This document shows, piece after piece, positions 34,409 through 45,923 of a stretch of 64,000 bases of DNA. Source of the DNA: Undibacterium piscinae (GTDB lineage: Bacteria > Pseudomonadota > Gammaproteobacteria > Burkholderiales > Burkholderiaceae_D); the NCBI GenBank assembly GCA_003970805.2, contig CP051152.1:3162001-3226000 (forward strand), read 5' to 3'. Positions within the stretch are counted from its first letter, which is position 1. Each line of letters opens with the position of its first letter. Made by a program: the position numbers and the translations under genes. Below the pieces are notes generated by a model that was not told where the DNA came from, searched no databases, and saw only the letters and a program-made list of their open reading frames with translations.

Positions 34409-35551
34409 CTATTTATCCACATTCATTTTTGAGATTATCTTGGTCACGCTCTGGGTGGTGACGATACCACTGCTTTCGGTGTTCATAATCTGTACCGGAT
34501 ACCATCCCAGTGATGGGGCCAGCCAGATATCGAGACGGGAATTATAGGCTCCGGCGCGTGGTGCCCGTATCAGGTGCCAGGCTTTGATGGTGCCGAGTTT
34601 GGTAGTGATTTCTTCCAGTTCGCCGATTTCAAATACAAACAAGCTGGCATCCCTGTCTTCCGCGACCTGCATGCTGATAATCGTCCCTGTCTTAAATTGA
34701 TTCTCATCGGCATTGCCTATCGCCGCCAGTTGCATCAGGACGCTCGCTTTGTCTTGCGCACCATTGCTCATAGGAACAATGGCAGTGGAAGACGAGAAAC
34801 TGATGGTGTTGTCAGTGTAGTTGAAATGGGTGGCAGTCTGGGCGCGGGTGCGGCGGGCTTCCGTGCTCAATTCTGGCGCAATGCCAAATTGACCTATGCT
34901 GCCTTCGCTGCTGAGCTTGTAAAGATTGATCGAGGTAATCAACATATCGATCCCGGCTTCTATGCTCATGCGGTATTTGTTGCCGCTTGCTTCCCAGTTG
35001 ATCGTGCCTACTCCATACATGGGGTTGCGATTGGGATCGCTACGCACCAGCGACATGCTTAGCTCGACCGAGCCCGGAACCGCTGTCGCATAGGCCGCCT
35101 GGGCTGGCGCTGCTGCCTGGACTGGTTCTGCCGTGGTTTCTGCGATGCTTTCTGCGCTGTTTGCTGGTGCGGGGCTTGGCTCCTCAGCCGGGGCGACGGT
35201 GGTGGCGGGCTCTACGGCTTTGCTGCTGTCAGTCAATGCCAGTTCACTGTCTTTAGCTGGATTGCGCATGCTTTTGGCTGCGGGTTTGTGTGCCGGCATC
35301 GCGATTTTTTCAGTGGGCGGCTCAGCGGCCTGCATCGCTTGCGGTTTCTGTTCCTGTTCCGGGGGCGCTGTTGTCAGGCTGACCTGTACGCTGGTTTCAT
35401 TTCTGCTATGCCGGACCGGCGATTGCCAGCCTTGCCATACGCTCGATTGCAGTAATGCCAGATGCAGCAATAGCGCGGCAGCCGCAAAGCTTAGGCTTTT
35501 GCGGTTGATGTGGAGGTTTTTTAACAAGGCAAGGAGAGGGCGTAATGTCAT
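34409..35551 (-). CDS. DUF3108 protein with TonB-like N-terminal anchor
   Basis: 380 residues: an N-terminal membrane helix (about 20-38), a long Pro/Ala/Glu-rich linker (about 60-155) spanning the periplasm, and a C-terminal DUF3108 domain (about 160-375; GTINWEASGNKYRMSIEAG, RLDIWLAPSLGWYPVQI). The layout recalls TonB-type proteins. The family is common in betaproteobacteria, usually as a pair, function unknown. Confidence 0.8.
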   Translation of the reverse strand: MTLRPLLALLKNLHINRKSLSFAAAALLLHLALLQSSVWQGWQSPVRHSRNETSVQVSLTTAPPEQEQKPQAMQAAEPPTEKIAMPAHKPAAKSMRNPAKDSELALTDSSKAVEPATTVAPAEEPSPAPANSAESIAETTAEPVQAAAPAQAAYATAVPGSVELSMSLVRSDPNRNPMYGVGTINWEASGNKYRMSIEAGIDMLITSINLYKLSSEGSIGQFGIAPELSTEARRTRAQTATHFNYTDNTISFSSSTAIVPMSNGAQDKASVLMQLAAIGNADENQFKTGTIISMQVAEDRDASLFVFEIGELEEITTKLGTIKAWHLIRAPRAGAYNSRLDIWLAPSLGWYPVQIMNTESSGIVTTQSVTKIISKMNVDK

Positions 35552-35672
35552 GGCTGTAGTGTAAACGTTCTGCTGACTGCTTGCGATGACCGCTTAGCGT
35601 AAACCGAGGTAAATGGAGGTAGGTGCTGTAGCGAGTACAATGCGCGGCATGATTTTGTCTAAAGGCGATACG

Positions 35673-36966
35673 ATGCATACAGCACTTGCTAGCGTGATTA
35701 CCGTGCTCATGAGTTTACTGATCAATCCGGTGTTCAGCGCAGCAGCCATTGCGACTGAGAGCGTCGCTGAGAAAAAACCAGCGATACGGATAGGCATGAT
35801 AGATGGCTTGAGCGGCACATTTGGCAATGCCGGTGTAGCGGTGCAAAAAAATCTGCAATTTGCCATCGAGAACATCAATGCACGCGGGGGCGTACGTCTG
35901 GCAGATGGTCGCCATCCTTTGTTATTGTCGACATTTGACAACAAGCAAGGGGTGGAAGATTCTTTGACCGCATTGAGGCAACTGACCGACCAGCGGATTC
36001 CTTTCGTGGTACAGGGAAATAGTTCTGCCGTGGCGCTGGCGCTGATAGCTGCCGTCAATAAGCATAATCAAAGGGTACCGGAGAATCGCGTACTGTTTTT
36101 GAATTACTCGGCGGTTGACCCTGCCTTAAGCAATGAAAACTGTAGTTACTGGCATTTCCGTTTTGATGCCCATGCCGATATGCGCATGCAGGTACTGACC
36201 GAGGTGATACGTGATGATAGCGCCGCCAGAAAAGTCTATCTGATAGGACAGGATTATAGTTTTGGCCGGCAGGTGGCAAAAAACTGCCAGAACCATGCTG
36301 AACCAGAAGCGCGCGGATATCCAGATCGTCGGCGATGATTTGCATCCTATCGGCAAGGTCAAGGATTTCGCACCGTATGCCGCCAAAATCAAGGCCAGTG
36401 GCGCCGATACCGTCATTACCGGCAACTGGGGTAATGATTTGACGCTATTGATCAAGGCTGTCAAAGAGGCCGGGATGAACCTCAAATTCTATACATTTTA
36501 TGCCAATAGTCTGGGCGCGCCTGCCGCGATTGGCGACGCAGGTATCGGTCGCGTAAGGGCGGTGGCGGAGTGGCATCCAAATGTGGGCACTCAGGATAGC
36601 GAGGTTTTTTACCAGCGCTTTCGTCAGCGCTATGCCGATTCTAAGGACGATTACCTGCATCTGCGTATACAAGTGATGATGGAAATGCTGGTGAACGCGA
36701 TAGAAAAAGCCGGTACGACGGAAGCTGCCGCTGTGGCAAAGGCGCTGGAGGGAGCGAGTTTTTCTAACGGTTTTCACGATGCCAACATGCGCGCCGCCGA
36801 TCATCAGTTGATACAGCCCTTGTATGTCTCGGTGATGCAAAAACGGCTTGATGCCGGACTGCGATTTGATAATGAGGGGAGCGGCTATGGATTTAAGACT
36901 GAGCGGCGTTTTGAATCCGGTTTGACGGCATTGCCAAGCTCATGCAAGATGCTCAGGGTGAATTAA
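35673..36966 (+). pseudogene. Branched-chain amino acid-type ABC substrate-binding protein, frameshifted
   Basis: The 5' ORF (start 35673, AAAGGCG ribosome binding site, signal peptide ending PVFSA) covers IGMIDGLSGTFGNAGVAVQKNL to YLIGQDYSFGRQVAK; the 3' ORF continues with TARTMLNQKRADIQIVGDDLHP to the stop at 36966. They are joined by deleting one base from the A6 run at 36278-36283. The protein is a Leu/Ile/Val-type periplasmic binding protein (type 1 fold). No permease genes are adjacent. Pseudogene or homopolymer error. Confidence 0.87.
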
Positions 36967-37033
36967 TTTTTTATTAATCTTGAGCTCAAGCTACACTGAG
37001 ATTTATTTGTTTATTATTTGAAGGGTGAACAGC

Positions 37034-37873
37034 ATGAATTCCTTTTTTCAAGGCAGTGATAATTCCGCGATGGGTGCGATCAATGACCCTTTGAATTTCG
37101 TCAAAAATTTGTGGGGCGGCATGCATGTTCCCGGTATGGTGACCCCCACCGTTTCCATTGATGAGCTGGATAAGAAAATTCAGGATTTAAAAACGGTAGA
37201 GTCTTGGCTGAACGTTAATATGACTATGCTTAAGGGAACCATACAGGCATTGGAAGTGCAACGCGCAACCATCAGTACCTTGCAGGCGATGGGCGAGAGC
37301 TTTGCCCAGCAAATGAATCAGGCCGGCGCGGCAGAGGCTAAGCCTGATTCCAAGCCTGATTCCAAGCCTGATTCTAAGGCTGATAATACGCATGTCAATG
37401 CCAGCTGGCCTATGCCGGAGGCTGGTTCAGTCAAAAAGCCAGTTGCCGAAGCGGCGGCTCCTGCCGAGCCTGAAGCGCCCAAGACAGCCGATACGGCGCA
37501 AGCTAAGCAGAAGGCCGACAGCGCTGCCGGCAGCCAAGCCGAAGCGATGTCGCCATTTGCCAACACCGCGAATCTATGGGGCATGTTGCAAGATCAGTTT
37601 AAGCAAGCGGTGAGCAAGGCAATGGCGACAGAGTCGATTCCCGCTAATGGCAAACCAGCTACTGCCAGTGCTTCGAAGAATACTCCTGCCAAGAGCGCTG
37701 CCGACGAAAAGCCGGTGAAGACTCCAGCCAAGACAGCCGCTAAAGCACAGCCAAAAGCGCTTGCCAAAGCGGTAGGCAAGGCGCCACCGAAAGCCAGCGC
37801 CAAAGCCGGCACAACAACACGCGCCAAAGTGCCGCTAAAGAAGACCGCGGCTCCTAAGGCGGCTAAGCCCTAA
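37034..37873 (+). CDS. phaM: PhaM-like polyhydroxyalkanoate granule/nucleoid protein
   Basis: 279 residues from the ATG at 37034 (AAGGG ribosome binding site; a GTG at 37025 is less likely). The N-terminal ~90 residues match PhaM (DPLNFVKNLWGGMHVPGM, then IDELDKKIQDLKTVESWLNVN and MLKGTIQALEVQRATI), which activates PHA synthase and attaches granules to the nucleoid. The C-terminal ~90 residues are Lys/Ala/Pro-rich and histone-like (KTPAKTAAKAQPKALAKA), as in PhaM. A PDSK repeat (four copies, about residues 105-120) lies in the linker. Confidence 0.85.
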   Translation: MNSFFQGSDNSAMGAINDPLNFVKNLWGGMHVPGMVTPTVSIDELDKKIQDLKTVESWLNVNMTMLKGTIQALEVQRATISTLQAMGESFAQQMNQAGAAEAKPDSKPDSKPDSKADNTHVNASWPMPEAGSVKKPVAEAAAPAEPEAPKTADTAQAKQKADSAAGSQAEAMSPFANTANLWGMLQDQFKQAVSKAMATESIPANGKPATASASKNTPAKSAADEKPVKTPAKTAAKAQPKALAKAVGKAPPKASAKAGTTTRAKVPLKKTAAPKAAKP

Positions 37874-37922
37874 AACTTTGGTCGCGCTTAGTTGCCAGGC
37901 TCCTGGGGTGTACTAAGGTGTA

Positions 37923-38453
37923 CTAAGTCTGGCGCAGGGTGGCTAATGCATCCTGCGACCAGGCAATCCTGCCTTCTTCGAAGCTGATCCCTGCCTTGAG
38001 TATCAGGTAGCGGATTTGCGCCTCTCTGGGCAGGGGTGTTGCGCTAAAATCACGCGCCTCAATTTCCTTGTAGACCAGTAATTTTTCCTTGTGTAGTTGC
38101 AAGCGACGGGAAATTTCATCGGCCAGGTCTAGCGGACCCAGTACTGCGTCGGCGCGTAGCTTGAGCATCATTTCATCGCGCAATTCACCCGGCTCACTGG
38201 CTTGGCTGGCCCAGCGCAGCAATTCTTCCCGCCCTTGCGGACACACTTCAAATAGTCGCTTGCCGGCACGCCCACCGTCGACTTCGGTCGATGTGACCCA
38301 GCCCTGTTGTTCCATGCGCGACAATTCACGATAGATCTGTTGATGCGTGGCATGCCAGAAATAAGCGATGGATTTATCGAAGCGTCGTGCCAGATCGTAA
38401 CCCGACGAGGGTTTTTCTAACAGGGAGGTCAATAAGGCATGTTGCAGGGACAT
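37923..38453 (-). CDS. PadR-family transcriptional regulator
   Basis: 176 residues from the ATG at 38453 (MSLQHALLTSLLEKPSSGYDL), where PadR similarity begins; the frame is open 24 codons further but across operator sequence. A winged helix (about 1-80, with HATHQQIYRELSRMEQQGWV) is followed by a C-terminal dimerisation domain. It is divergent from fadH with a cluster of palindromic sites between, so it probably represses itself and fadH. Confidence 0.88.
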   Translation of the reverse strand: MSLQHALLTSLLEKPSSGYDLARRFDKSIAYFWHATHQQIYRELSRMEQQGWVTSTEVDGGRAGKRLFEVCPQGREELLRWASQASEPGELRDEMMLKLRADAVLGPLDLADEISRRLQLHKEKLLVYKEIEARDFSATPLPREAQIRYLILKAGISFEEGRIAWSQDALATLRQT

Positions 38454-38497
38454 AATGGGGATGCGTTGTTTCGCGTTGTCGTTTTCTTGTATTTTAT

Positions 38498-38580
38498 ATG
38501 CAACTGGTTGCATAAATAAAGACAATTCGTTATGCTCTTATGCACCTAGTTGCATATCTGGTTGCATATCTAGTTGCACA
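38498..38580. promoter_or_regulatory. PadR operator array
   Basis: A perfect ATGCAA-N4-TTGCAT palindrome at 38498-38513 and a near-perfect one (ATGCAC-N4-TTGCAT) at 38540-38555. GTTGCA half-sites recur at 38549, 38561 and 38573, exactly 12 bases apart. ATGCAA/TTGCAT-type sites are characteristic of PadR proteins. Confidence 0.75.
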
Positions 38581-38650
38581 TGTTAGCGATATTTGTGATT
38601 TAAATTTCTAGTCTAATTGTTATTGTTGAATTTCCATCCTTCTTGAATAA

Positions 38651-40675
<2,025 letters not shown>

Positions 40676-40692
40676 CTTATCAGGAGCAAGCT

Positions 40693-41118
40693 ATGCCTCA
40701 ATTGCATCCCAAGGTCGTCAGCTCGCTTGCGAACTGGCATAAGATGATTGCCGATAAAAATTTATCAGACTTGCCGGCGATGGTCCATGCCGATGCGGTG
40801 TTTCGTTCGCCTATGGCGTTTCAGCCTTATGCCAGTTCACAGGCTGTGGTGTTGATCTTGAGTACGGTCGTGAATGTGTTTGAAAATTTTGCCTATCATC
40901 GTGAACTGGCTTCGGAAGACGGCTTGAATGTGGTGCTGGAGTTTAGCGCCACAGTCGGTGATAAGCAGCTCAAGGGCATAGATCTGATACGCTTTGACGA
41001 GGATGGCAAGATCGTCGAATTCGAAGTCATGGTACGGCCTATGAGCGGACTGCAGGCTTTAGGGCAAGAGATGGGCGCGCGTCTGGCGCAGTATCTGCCC
41101 GCTTTTAAAAAATCCTGA
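40693..41118 (+). CDS. SnoaL/NTF2-like protein
   Basis: 141 residues resembling the SnoaL-like polyketide cyclase/NTF2 fold (HPKVVSSLANWHKMIADKNLSDLPAMV, GIDLIRFDEDGKIVEFEVMVRP). Cotranscribed with fadH, with an AGGAG ribosome binding site. Function unknown, perhaps a helper in lipid or enone metabolism. Confidence 0.82.
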   Translation: MPQLHPKVVSSLANWHKMIADKNLSDLPAMVHADAVFRSPMAFQPYASSQAVVLILSTVVNVFENFAYHRELASEDGLNVVLEFSATVGDKQLKGIDLIRFDEDGKIVEFEVMVRPMSGLQALGQEMGARLAQYLPAFKKS

Positions 41119-41170
41119 CTTAAGTAAGTAAGTAAGCAAGCGGGCAAGCCAGTCACGCCGGTCTGTCCGT

Positions 41171-41722
41171 TTATTTTGCCAATGCTTTTTCAATATCGGC
41201 GACGAACCCCTTGTCTTCCGGTGTAGTTACGCTGGAATAGGATTCCACTACCTTGCCGTTACGGTCTATCAGGTATTTATAAAAATTCCATTTCGGTGTG
41301 GTGCCGCTGGCCTTGATCAATTGCGCGTATAAGGGATTGACATCCTTGCCCTTGACCGAAGACTTGGAAAACATCGGGAACTTGACGCCGTAAGTGTTGA
41401 AACAAAAATCGGCAATTTGTTTATCGTTACCTGGCTCTTGCTTGCCAAAGTCGTTGGATGGAAATCCCAGTACGACCAGACCTTTGCCCTGATACTTGGC
41501 ATAAATTTTTTCCAAGCCCTCGTACTGGCTGGTGAAGCCGCAATAACTTGCGGTATTCACGACCAACACCACCTTGCCGCTATATTGGCAAAGATCCTGA
41601 GGCGCCTCGTCTTGCAACCGGTTAAAACTGTGCTTGAGTATCTCAGGGCAGTCCAAGGTCGAAATCGCCAAAGAAAATTTTTGAATACCGATCATTCTCT
41701 GAGAAACGAGAATATCTTGCAT
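41171..41722 (-). CDS. Glutathione peroxidase family protein
   Basis: About 183 residues. The peroxidatic Cys is in VVNTASYCGFTSQYEGL, with the Gln/Trp partners in GFPSNDFGKQEPG and WNFYKYLIDRNG. The segment CPEILKHSFNRLQDEAPQDLCQY is typical of secreted betaproteobacterial homologues, which carry a signal peptide before it; here the N-terminus (MQDILVSQRMIGIQKFSLAIS) does not look like a full signal peptide. Its 5' end sits beside the broken-gene region, so it may have been altered. Confidence 0.85.
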   Translation of the reverse strand: MQDILVSQRMIGIQKFSLAISTLDCPEILKHSFNRLQDEAPQDLCQYSGKVVLVVNTASYCGFTSQYEGLEKIYAKYQGKGLVVLGFPSNDFGKQEPGNDKQIADFCFNTYGVKFPMFSKSSVKGKDVNPLYAQLIKASGTTPKWNFYKYLIDRNGKVVESYSSVTTPEDKGFVADIEKALAK

Positions 41723-41784
41723 ATCCTTGAACCTATCGAGGCCAGTGTTCGTATTCCCTTGATGACTATGCTTTAGTCCAATGG

Positions 41785-44129
41785 TAGCTCAAAGAAAAAT
41801 ACCGAAGCTTACTGTCGGCTTGGGCAAATTTTTGAAAAATCCGGGCTTCTGAATTCCTCGAAATTCCTATGCCATCATCTTTCACTTCGATGCGCACAAA
41901 GCCGGGTTTCAATAAAAGAGATACTCTGACCTTGCTGTTTTTCGGGAGAATTTCGCAGCATTGGAGATTAAATATTCAATACCTGTTCAATTCGTCCCTT
42001 GTCTATGTTGATCAAGGTTTTTGGTAGCTCGCTGTAGAGTTCCAGACCTACATGTAATTGTGCGGCATAACTCATATTTGCCTCAATCGCTTGTTGCAGC
42101 AATTGCCCGATATCCTGTGACTCCAGATGTAAACGGAACTTGCCTGACGCAAGTTTTTTCCATATCCAGAATATCGTTGATCAGGTTATTTAGCGTCTGG
42201 CAATTGTGTAAGGCGGTCACCATTAAGCCATGCATTTTTTCTGGCATGGTACCAAATACGCCTCCTACAACCAATCCCAGTGCGCCCTTGACGGAAGTGA
42301 GCGGGGTCCGCAATTCGTGCGAGACGGTGGAAATGAATTCCGATTTAAGCTGTTCCAGTTTACCCGGAAGTCATGTCAAACATGGTTCCTATGTATCGGT
42401 CCTGACTGCTTTCCTGTTCGGAAAAACGCACGATGGTTCCTGAAATCCACATCACGCAGTCTCCTGAATTACGCGAAACTCTTGCTGGAATCCATTGCCG
42501 CCTGAGATCGCCTGTTGCCATGCTTCCCTTACAGCTTTTAGGTCATCGGGATGTATGCATTGCAGCCAATCTAAACCTATAAGTTTGAAATTGTCGTCGA
42601 ACAACTTACGTAGACTGTTGTTGCTATATGTACATATTCCATCGCCATTGAGAAGGAATAAGCCTATAGTGCAAACTCGATAAGTCGGCGGAATTTGTCT
42701 TCGCTGATCGTCAGTGCATTCGCAATTTTCTTTTCGTTCGGTAAATCACTGATCGAGCCAACCATTTCTATCGCTTTGCCATTTCCATCAAAACTGGCTT
42801 GTCCTTTAATCTGGAAATACCGATATCCTGCCGATTTGCTGGCAAAGCGTAATTCCAGATCATATTTTCCCCGTGTTTAAAATGTGCCAGAAGTTTTTGT
42901 TTGAGCAGCGCTCTGTCGTCAGGATGCAAGAGACGCTCAACGCTCTGGTATACCGCTGGCAATTCATCTTTTGTGTAACCTAGCATTTGAATAAAACGTG
43001 TTGAGAAATAAGTGTGACCAGAACGGATATCCCATTCCCAAATCCATCGTTGGTGGCTTCGATGACTTGCTCATAGCGTTTCTCGCTTTTTCTCAGATTG
43101 TAGGTGATCCGGTCTGCAAGCCTGAGTGCGCGTGTTCTGCCGGAGAGCAGCAATAGCAATACGCCAAGTAATAGTGAGCTGGTCAATATGCCGCTGACTA
43201 AAACGACCGAGGGACTGGTATGATCGATATTTTTTTCAAAAGAAGGTGTGGTTTTAAAATTGAGCGTCCAGGTTCTGCCGGAAATTTGCAACTGTCGGGT
43301 ATGACTATATAGAGGATGAGTGATGCGTGCCTCGTCGAAATCGAAGAGTTCGGTTTTTTGGCTCATCTCAGTACCATCAAAAATTTCCATGTCAGTTGCA
43401 AGTTTTCGCCGGACAATATCCCTTCCATCAGGTCGTTCATCCTGAACGGACTGTAGACGTAGCCGATTAACTCTTCCCGTCTTTGTTCGAGAAATTCAAT
43501 GTCAGCGCTATGCCGGTATCGGTACATACAGCAGTATCCCGGCTTGTACTTTGTCATCATTTTCCTGAACTAATTTGAGCGAGAGCGTGGGCTACCGCTA
43601 TCACGGGCTCCATCCATGGCCGCTCTGCGTATTGCTTCGGAATACATATCATCCGAACGCACGCAAGTTCCGGTCTAAATTGCTTCGAGATCATATCAGT
43701 ATCCATCAACGCAAATTTCCATGTCCAGTTGATAAAAGTTTTCGCACGATCACCAGGTGGTCGCACTTTCCTTGATTGGCGTTTGTTGTTCAAACGGGGC
43801 GATCCGGTGTCAGACTATGCTGTAGCCCATACCTTGTATTCCAGCTTTTCGAGAGCTGCAGGCTCTTGACATAATCATGCCATTTTTCACGGCTGATTTC
43901 GCCTCCTCCTGCAAACACGCCGTCCCCGGCCGATTCGTAGTTTCTCTGTAAGACGGCATCGCTAGCTTTTTGAGTATCCGTACGAATAGCTCATGGGATT
44001 CTGTGCTAATTTTTCTTCAGCCCATTCCATATATAGAAGGTCGCAGAGATAGCGATCATCAATAGCGATATCAGGGCGTAATACCATGAGTTATCGTATG
44101 CGGCTGTCGATAGGCGTTTCTATTTTCAT
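41785..44129 (-). pseudogene. CHASE-PAS-PAS sensor histidine kinase, many frameshifts
   Basis: Fragments in different frames of the minus strand line up as one protein. From 44129 down: an N-terminal membrane segment; CHASE-like pieces (GDGVFAGGGEISREKWHDYVKSL, split by stops; IEFLEQRREELIGYVYSPFRMNDL); a second membrane helix (43210-43130); PAS pieces (YEQVIEATNDGFG; GYTKDELPAVYQSVERLLHPDD); the H-box (ISTVSHELRTPLTSVKGALG, about 42330-42270); and HATPase traces (SPEKQQ, RLCAHRSER, RSPDFSKICPSRQ in mixed frames) near 41800-41960. At least six frame breaks or stops. Clearly non-functional. Confidence 0.8.
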
Positions 44130-44514
44130 GTTTTTTAATGAAAAAAAAGTTTACTTCAAATCGAATGCAAACACGTCCCTGCTATACATCAGGAAAATCT
44201 TGCAGCTACAACTTTTGATTAATCTTGCAAAAGGTATTTTTATGTTGTTCTTTAAATAGTTTAAGAACAGGTCTCACAATTAAATTCTGCAGTGAAGGCA
44301 ACATGCATTTATATGTTTTTCTCTCTCCTTGCAATATGCGCCTTTGGTGGATTACCGGAGGATTCTGCCTGTGAATAAGGATAGGCAATTGGATCGGCGC
44401 AGAGCGCAGTTTCACTTAAAATTTCGAGAGCTGCAGGCTCTTGCCAAACTTCGAAAACATGTCCAATTGCGCTAGCTTGCAAGAGCGGCTGATTTAGCTA
44501 AACCCGTAGTGAAC
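44130..44514. other. Intergenic/degenerate region, 385 bp
   Basis: Contains the second copy of a 21-bp repeat (44423-44443; first copy at 43848-43868 inside the kinase pseudogene) and one copy of an A/T- and CT-rich motif (44303-44328; another at 45110-45133). Protein remnants are not identifiable. Confidence 0.4.
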
Positions 44515-44861
44515 ATGGTGTCTTCATTTTGCACCGCGGGCACGTAACGTCCGCACAGGCCAGGCGCTAGGCGATCATTAGCGTAATACCGACGCATCGG
44601 TTCTCTGTAAAAGGCGATGACCGTCGCGTTAATGTGTGCGCGATAGAATGGCGGTATGGCGGCACTGGAGTCAGTAAGTTTGGTGGTCATTTTGATAATG
44701 ATACAGCTTTGCAGATTCCTCATCCCGACATCTATGTGAAGGGCGGTGATTACGAGATGAATTCAATTCCCGAGGGGCAAGCGGTGTCGCTTATGGCGGG
44801 CAGGCAGTTGTATCGATTCGAGCATGAGTTACCAGTAAACATATTGGAGAAGGTAAGATAG
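44515..44861 (+). pseudogene. Heptose 1-phosphate adenylyltransferase (rfaE2/hldE C-terminal type) remnant
   Basis: Read across frames, the plus strand gives the nucleotidyltransferase pattern: GVFILHRGHVT (family NGVFDILHxGHVxYL), AQARRLGD, NTDASV, then KGDDR and PxNV fragments, ALESVSLVV, and finally a clean frame LQIPHPDIYVKGGDYEMNSI...FEHELPVNILEKVR (family RPDxLVKGGDY...STTxLIEKI). The intact enzyme makes ADP-heptose for lipopolysaccharide. Several frameshifts; a functional copy is expected elsewhere. Confidence 0.65.
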
Positions 44862-45479
44862 GTGAGATTTTTGATTTTCATTTTTTAATGCCAATGAATA
44901 CAAGAATATTTGCTTAGAGAAATCCACGAAGGGATAAATATCGCAATGTCTTCCATAATCGAAAATTTTACTCAGTATACGAACTGGGTTAACTAAATTA
45001 ATCTAAATTAATATTTCATTATATAGTCTTAGTCGCGAAGAGAATAGTCATTGAGGATAAACAGTAATTTCACAATCTAACCATTCAAATCTAGTGAAGA
45101 TATCGCAAGATGCATTTATATCTTTCTCTCTCCAGGATGCAAAAATGAGGAAGATGCCGCTTTGCAGGTAAAATATGCTGATTTGCCTTCTTATATAGAT
45201 GGAAGAACAGTTATTGCTTGAACTGGAACGAAGCGGATAGAGCCTGAACTTTGCCGTGAATTATATCGGCGCATACATAGTCAGGGAGTGGCGGTACTTA
45301 TGTTTGCATATGTGTCGATATATGCCACCCCTTAGAAGACCTGTTATCAATCTATTGGAACAACAGAGGTGTTTCAGAATGGGTTTACTGAACTTGGTTT
45401 GAAATAGAGCTGCTGCGCAAAGCAAATTATTTATAGCGGGGAGGGAGCCCGACCTGAAGTCAAGCAATGCACCAATAGA
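44862..45479. other. Unassigned degenerate region, 618 bp
   Basis: A/T-rich, no ORF with a ribosome binding site. Fragments such as GVAVLMFAYVSIYATP on the plus strand suggest an eroded gene, but I cannot name it. It includes the repeated ATGCATTTATAT-CTCTCTCC motif at 45110-45133. Confidence 0.35.
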
Positions 45480-45838
45480 AAAGATGCATCGATATATTCC
45501 GCGCTGATCGTAGAAAGCTCCGATGTCGTGATTGCTACTTAAGCAAATTTTCCGAGATGCACTTTAGGGTAGAGGTAGTCAACGACGGTTATCTTGCTTT
45601 GGGGAGATTGCTTGCGGAACCCTTGATATATTGATTACCAATCTTGAAACTAAGCGTTTAAATGGTTTGGCACTGATCAGTGCGTACAAAAATCTGGGGG
45701 AGACAAGTAAAACAAAACTGTCTAGTCACGGCAACTCAGTTGACAGTGCAGAAGGGCGGACCAGATTTTATTATAGAAAAGATGCTAGAAAATGTTAAAG
45801 CGATCGTAACGGATATAGATGAAATCAACGCACACTAA
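45480..45838 (+). pseudogene. Response regulator receiver-domain remnant
   Basis: Across frames the plus strand reads SALIVESSDVVIAT (receiver beta1), FRVEVVNDGYLALGRLLAEP (alpha1/beta2), DILITNLETKRLNGLALI (beta3 and the phospho-acceptor region, with N where D is usual), LVTATQ (beta4) and PDFIIEKMLENVKAIV (beta5, Lys). Several frame breaks. It is a relic of a CheY-like gene next to the chemotaxis operon. Confidence 0.6.
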
Positions 45839-45923
45839 ATGAGCACGATAAAGATAGCTGCGCTGTTCCGCAGCATATGATGAATCCTTTAGATACTACC
45901 TATAGCAATTCCGGAATTTTATC

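Noticed and set aside
44206..44415. 69-codon minus-strand ORF in the graveyard
   Set aside because: No recognisable family and no ribosome binding site; lies between remnants.
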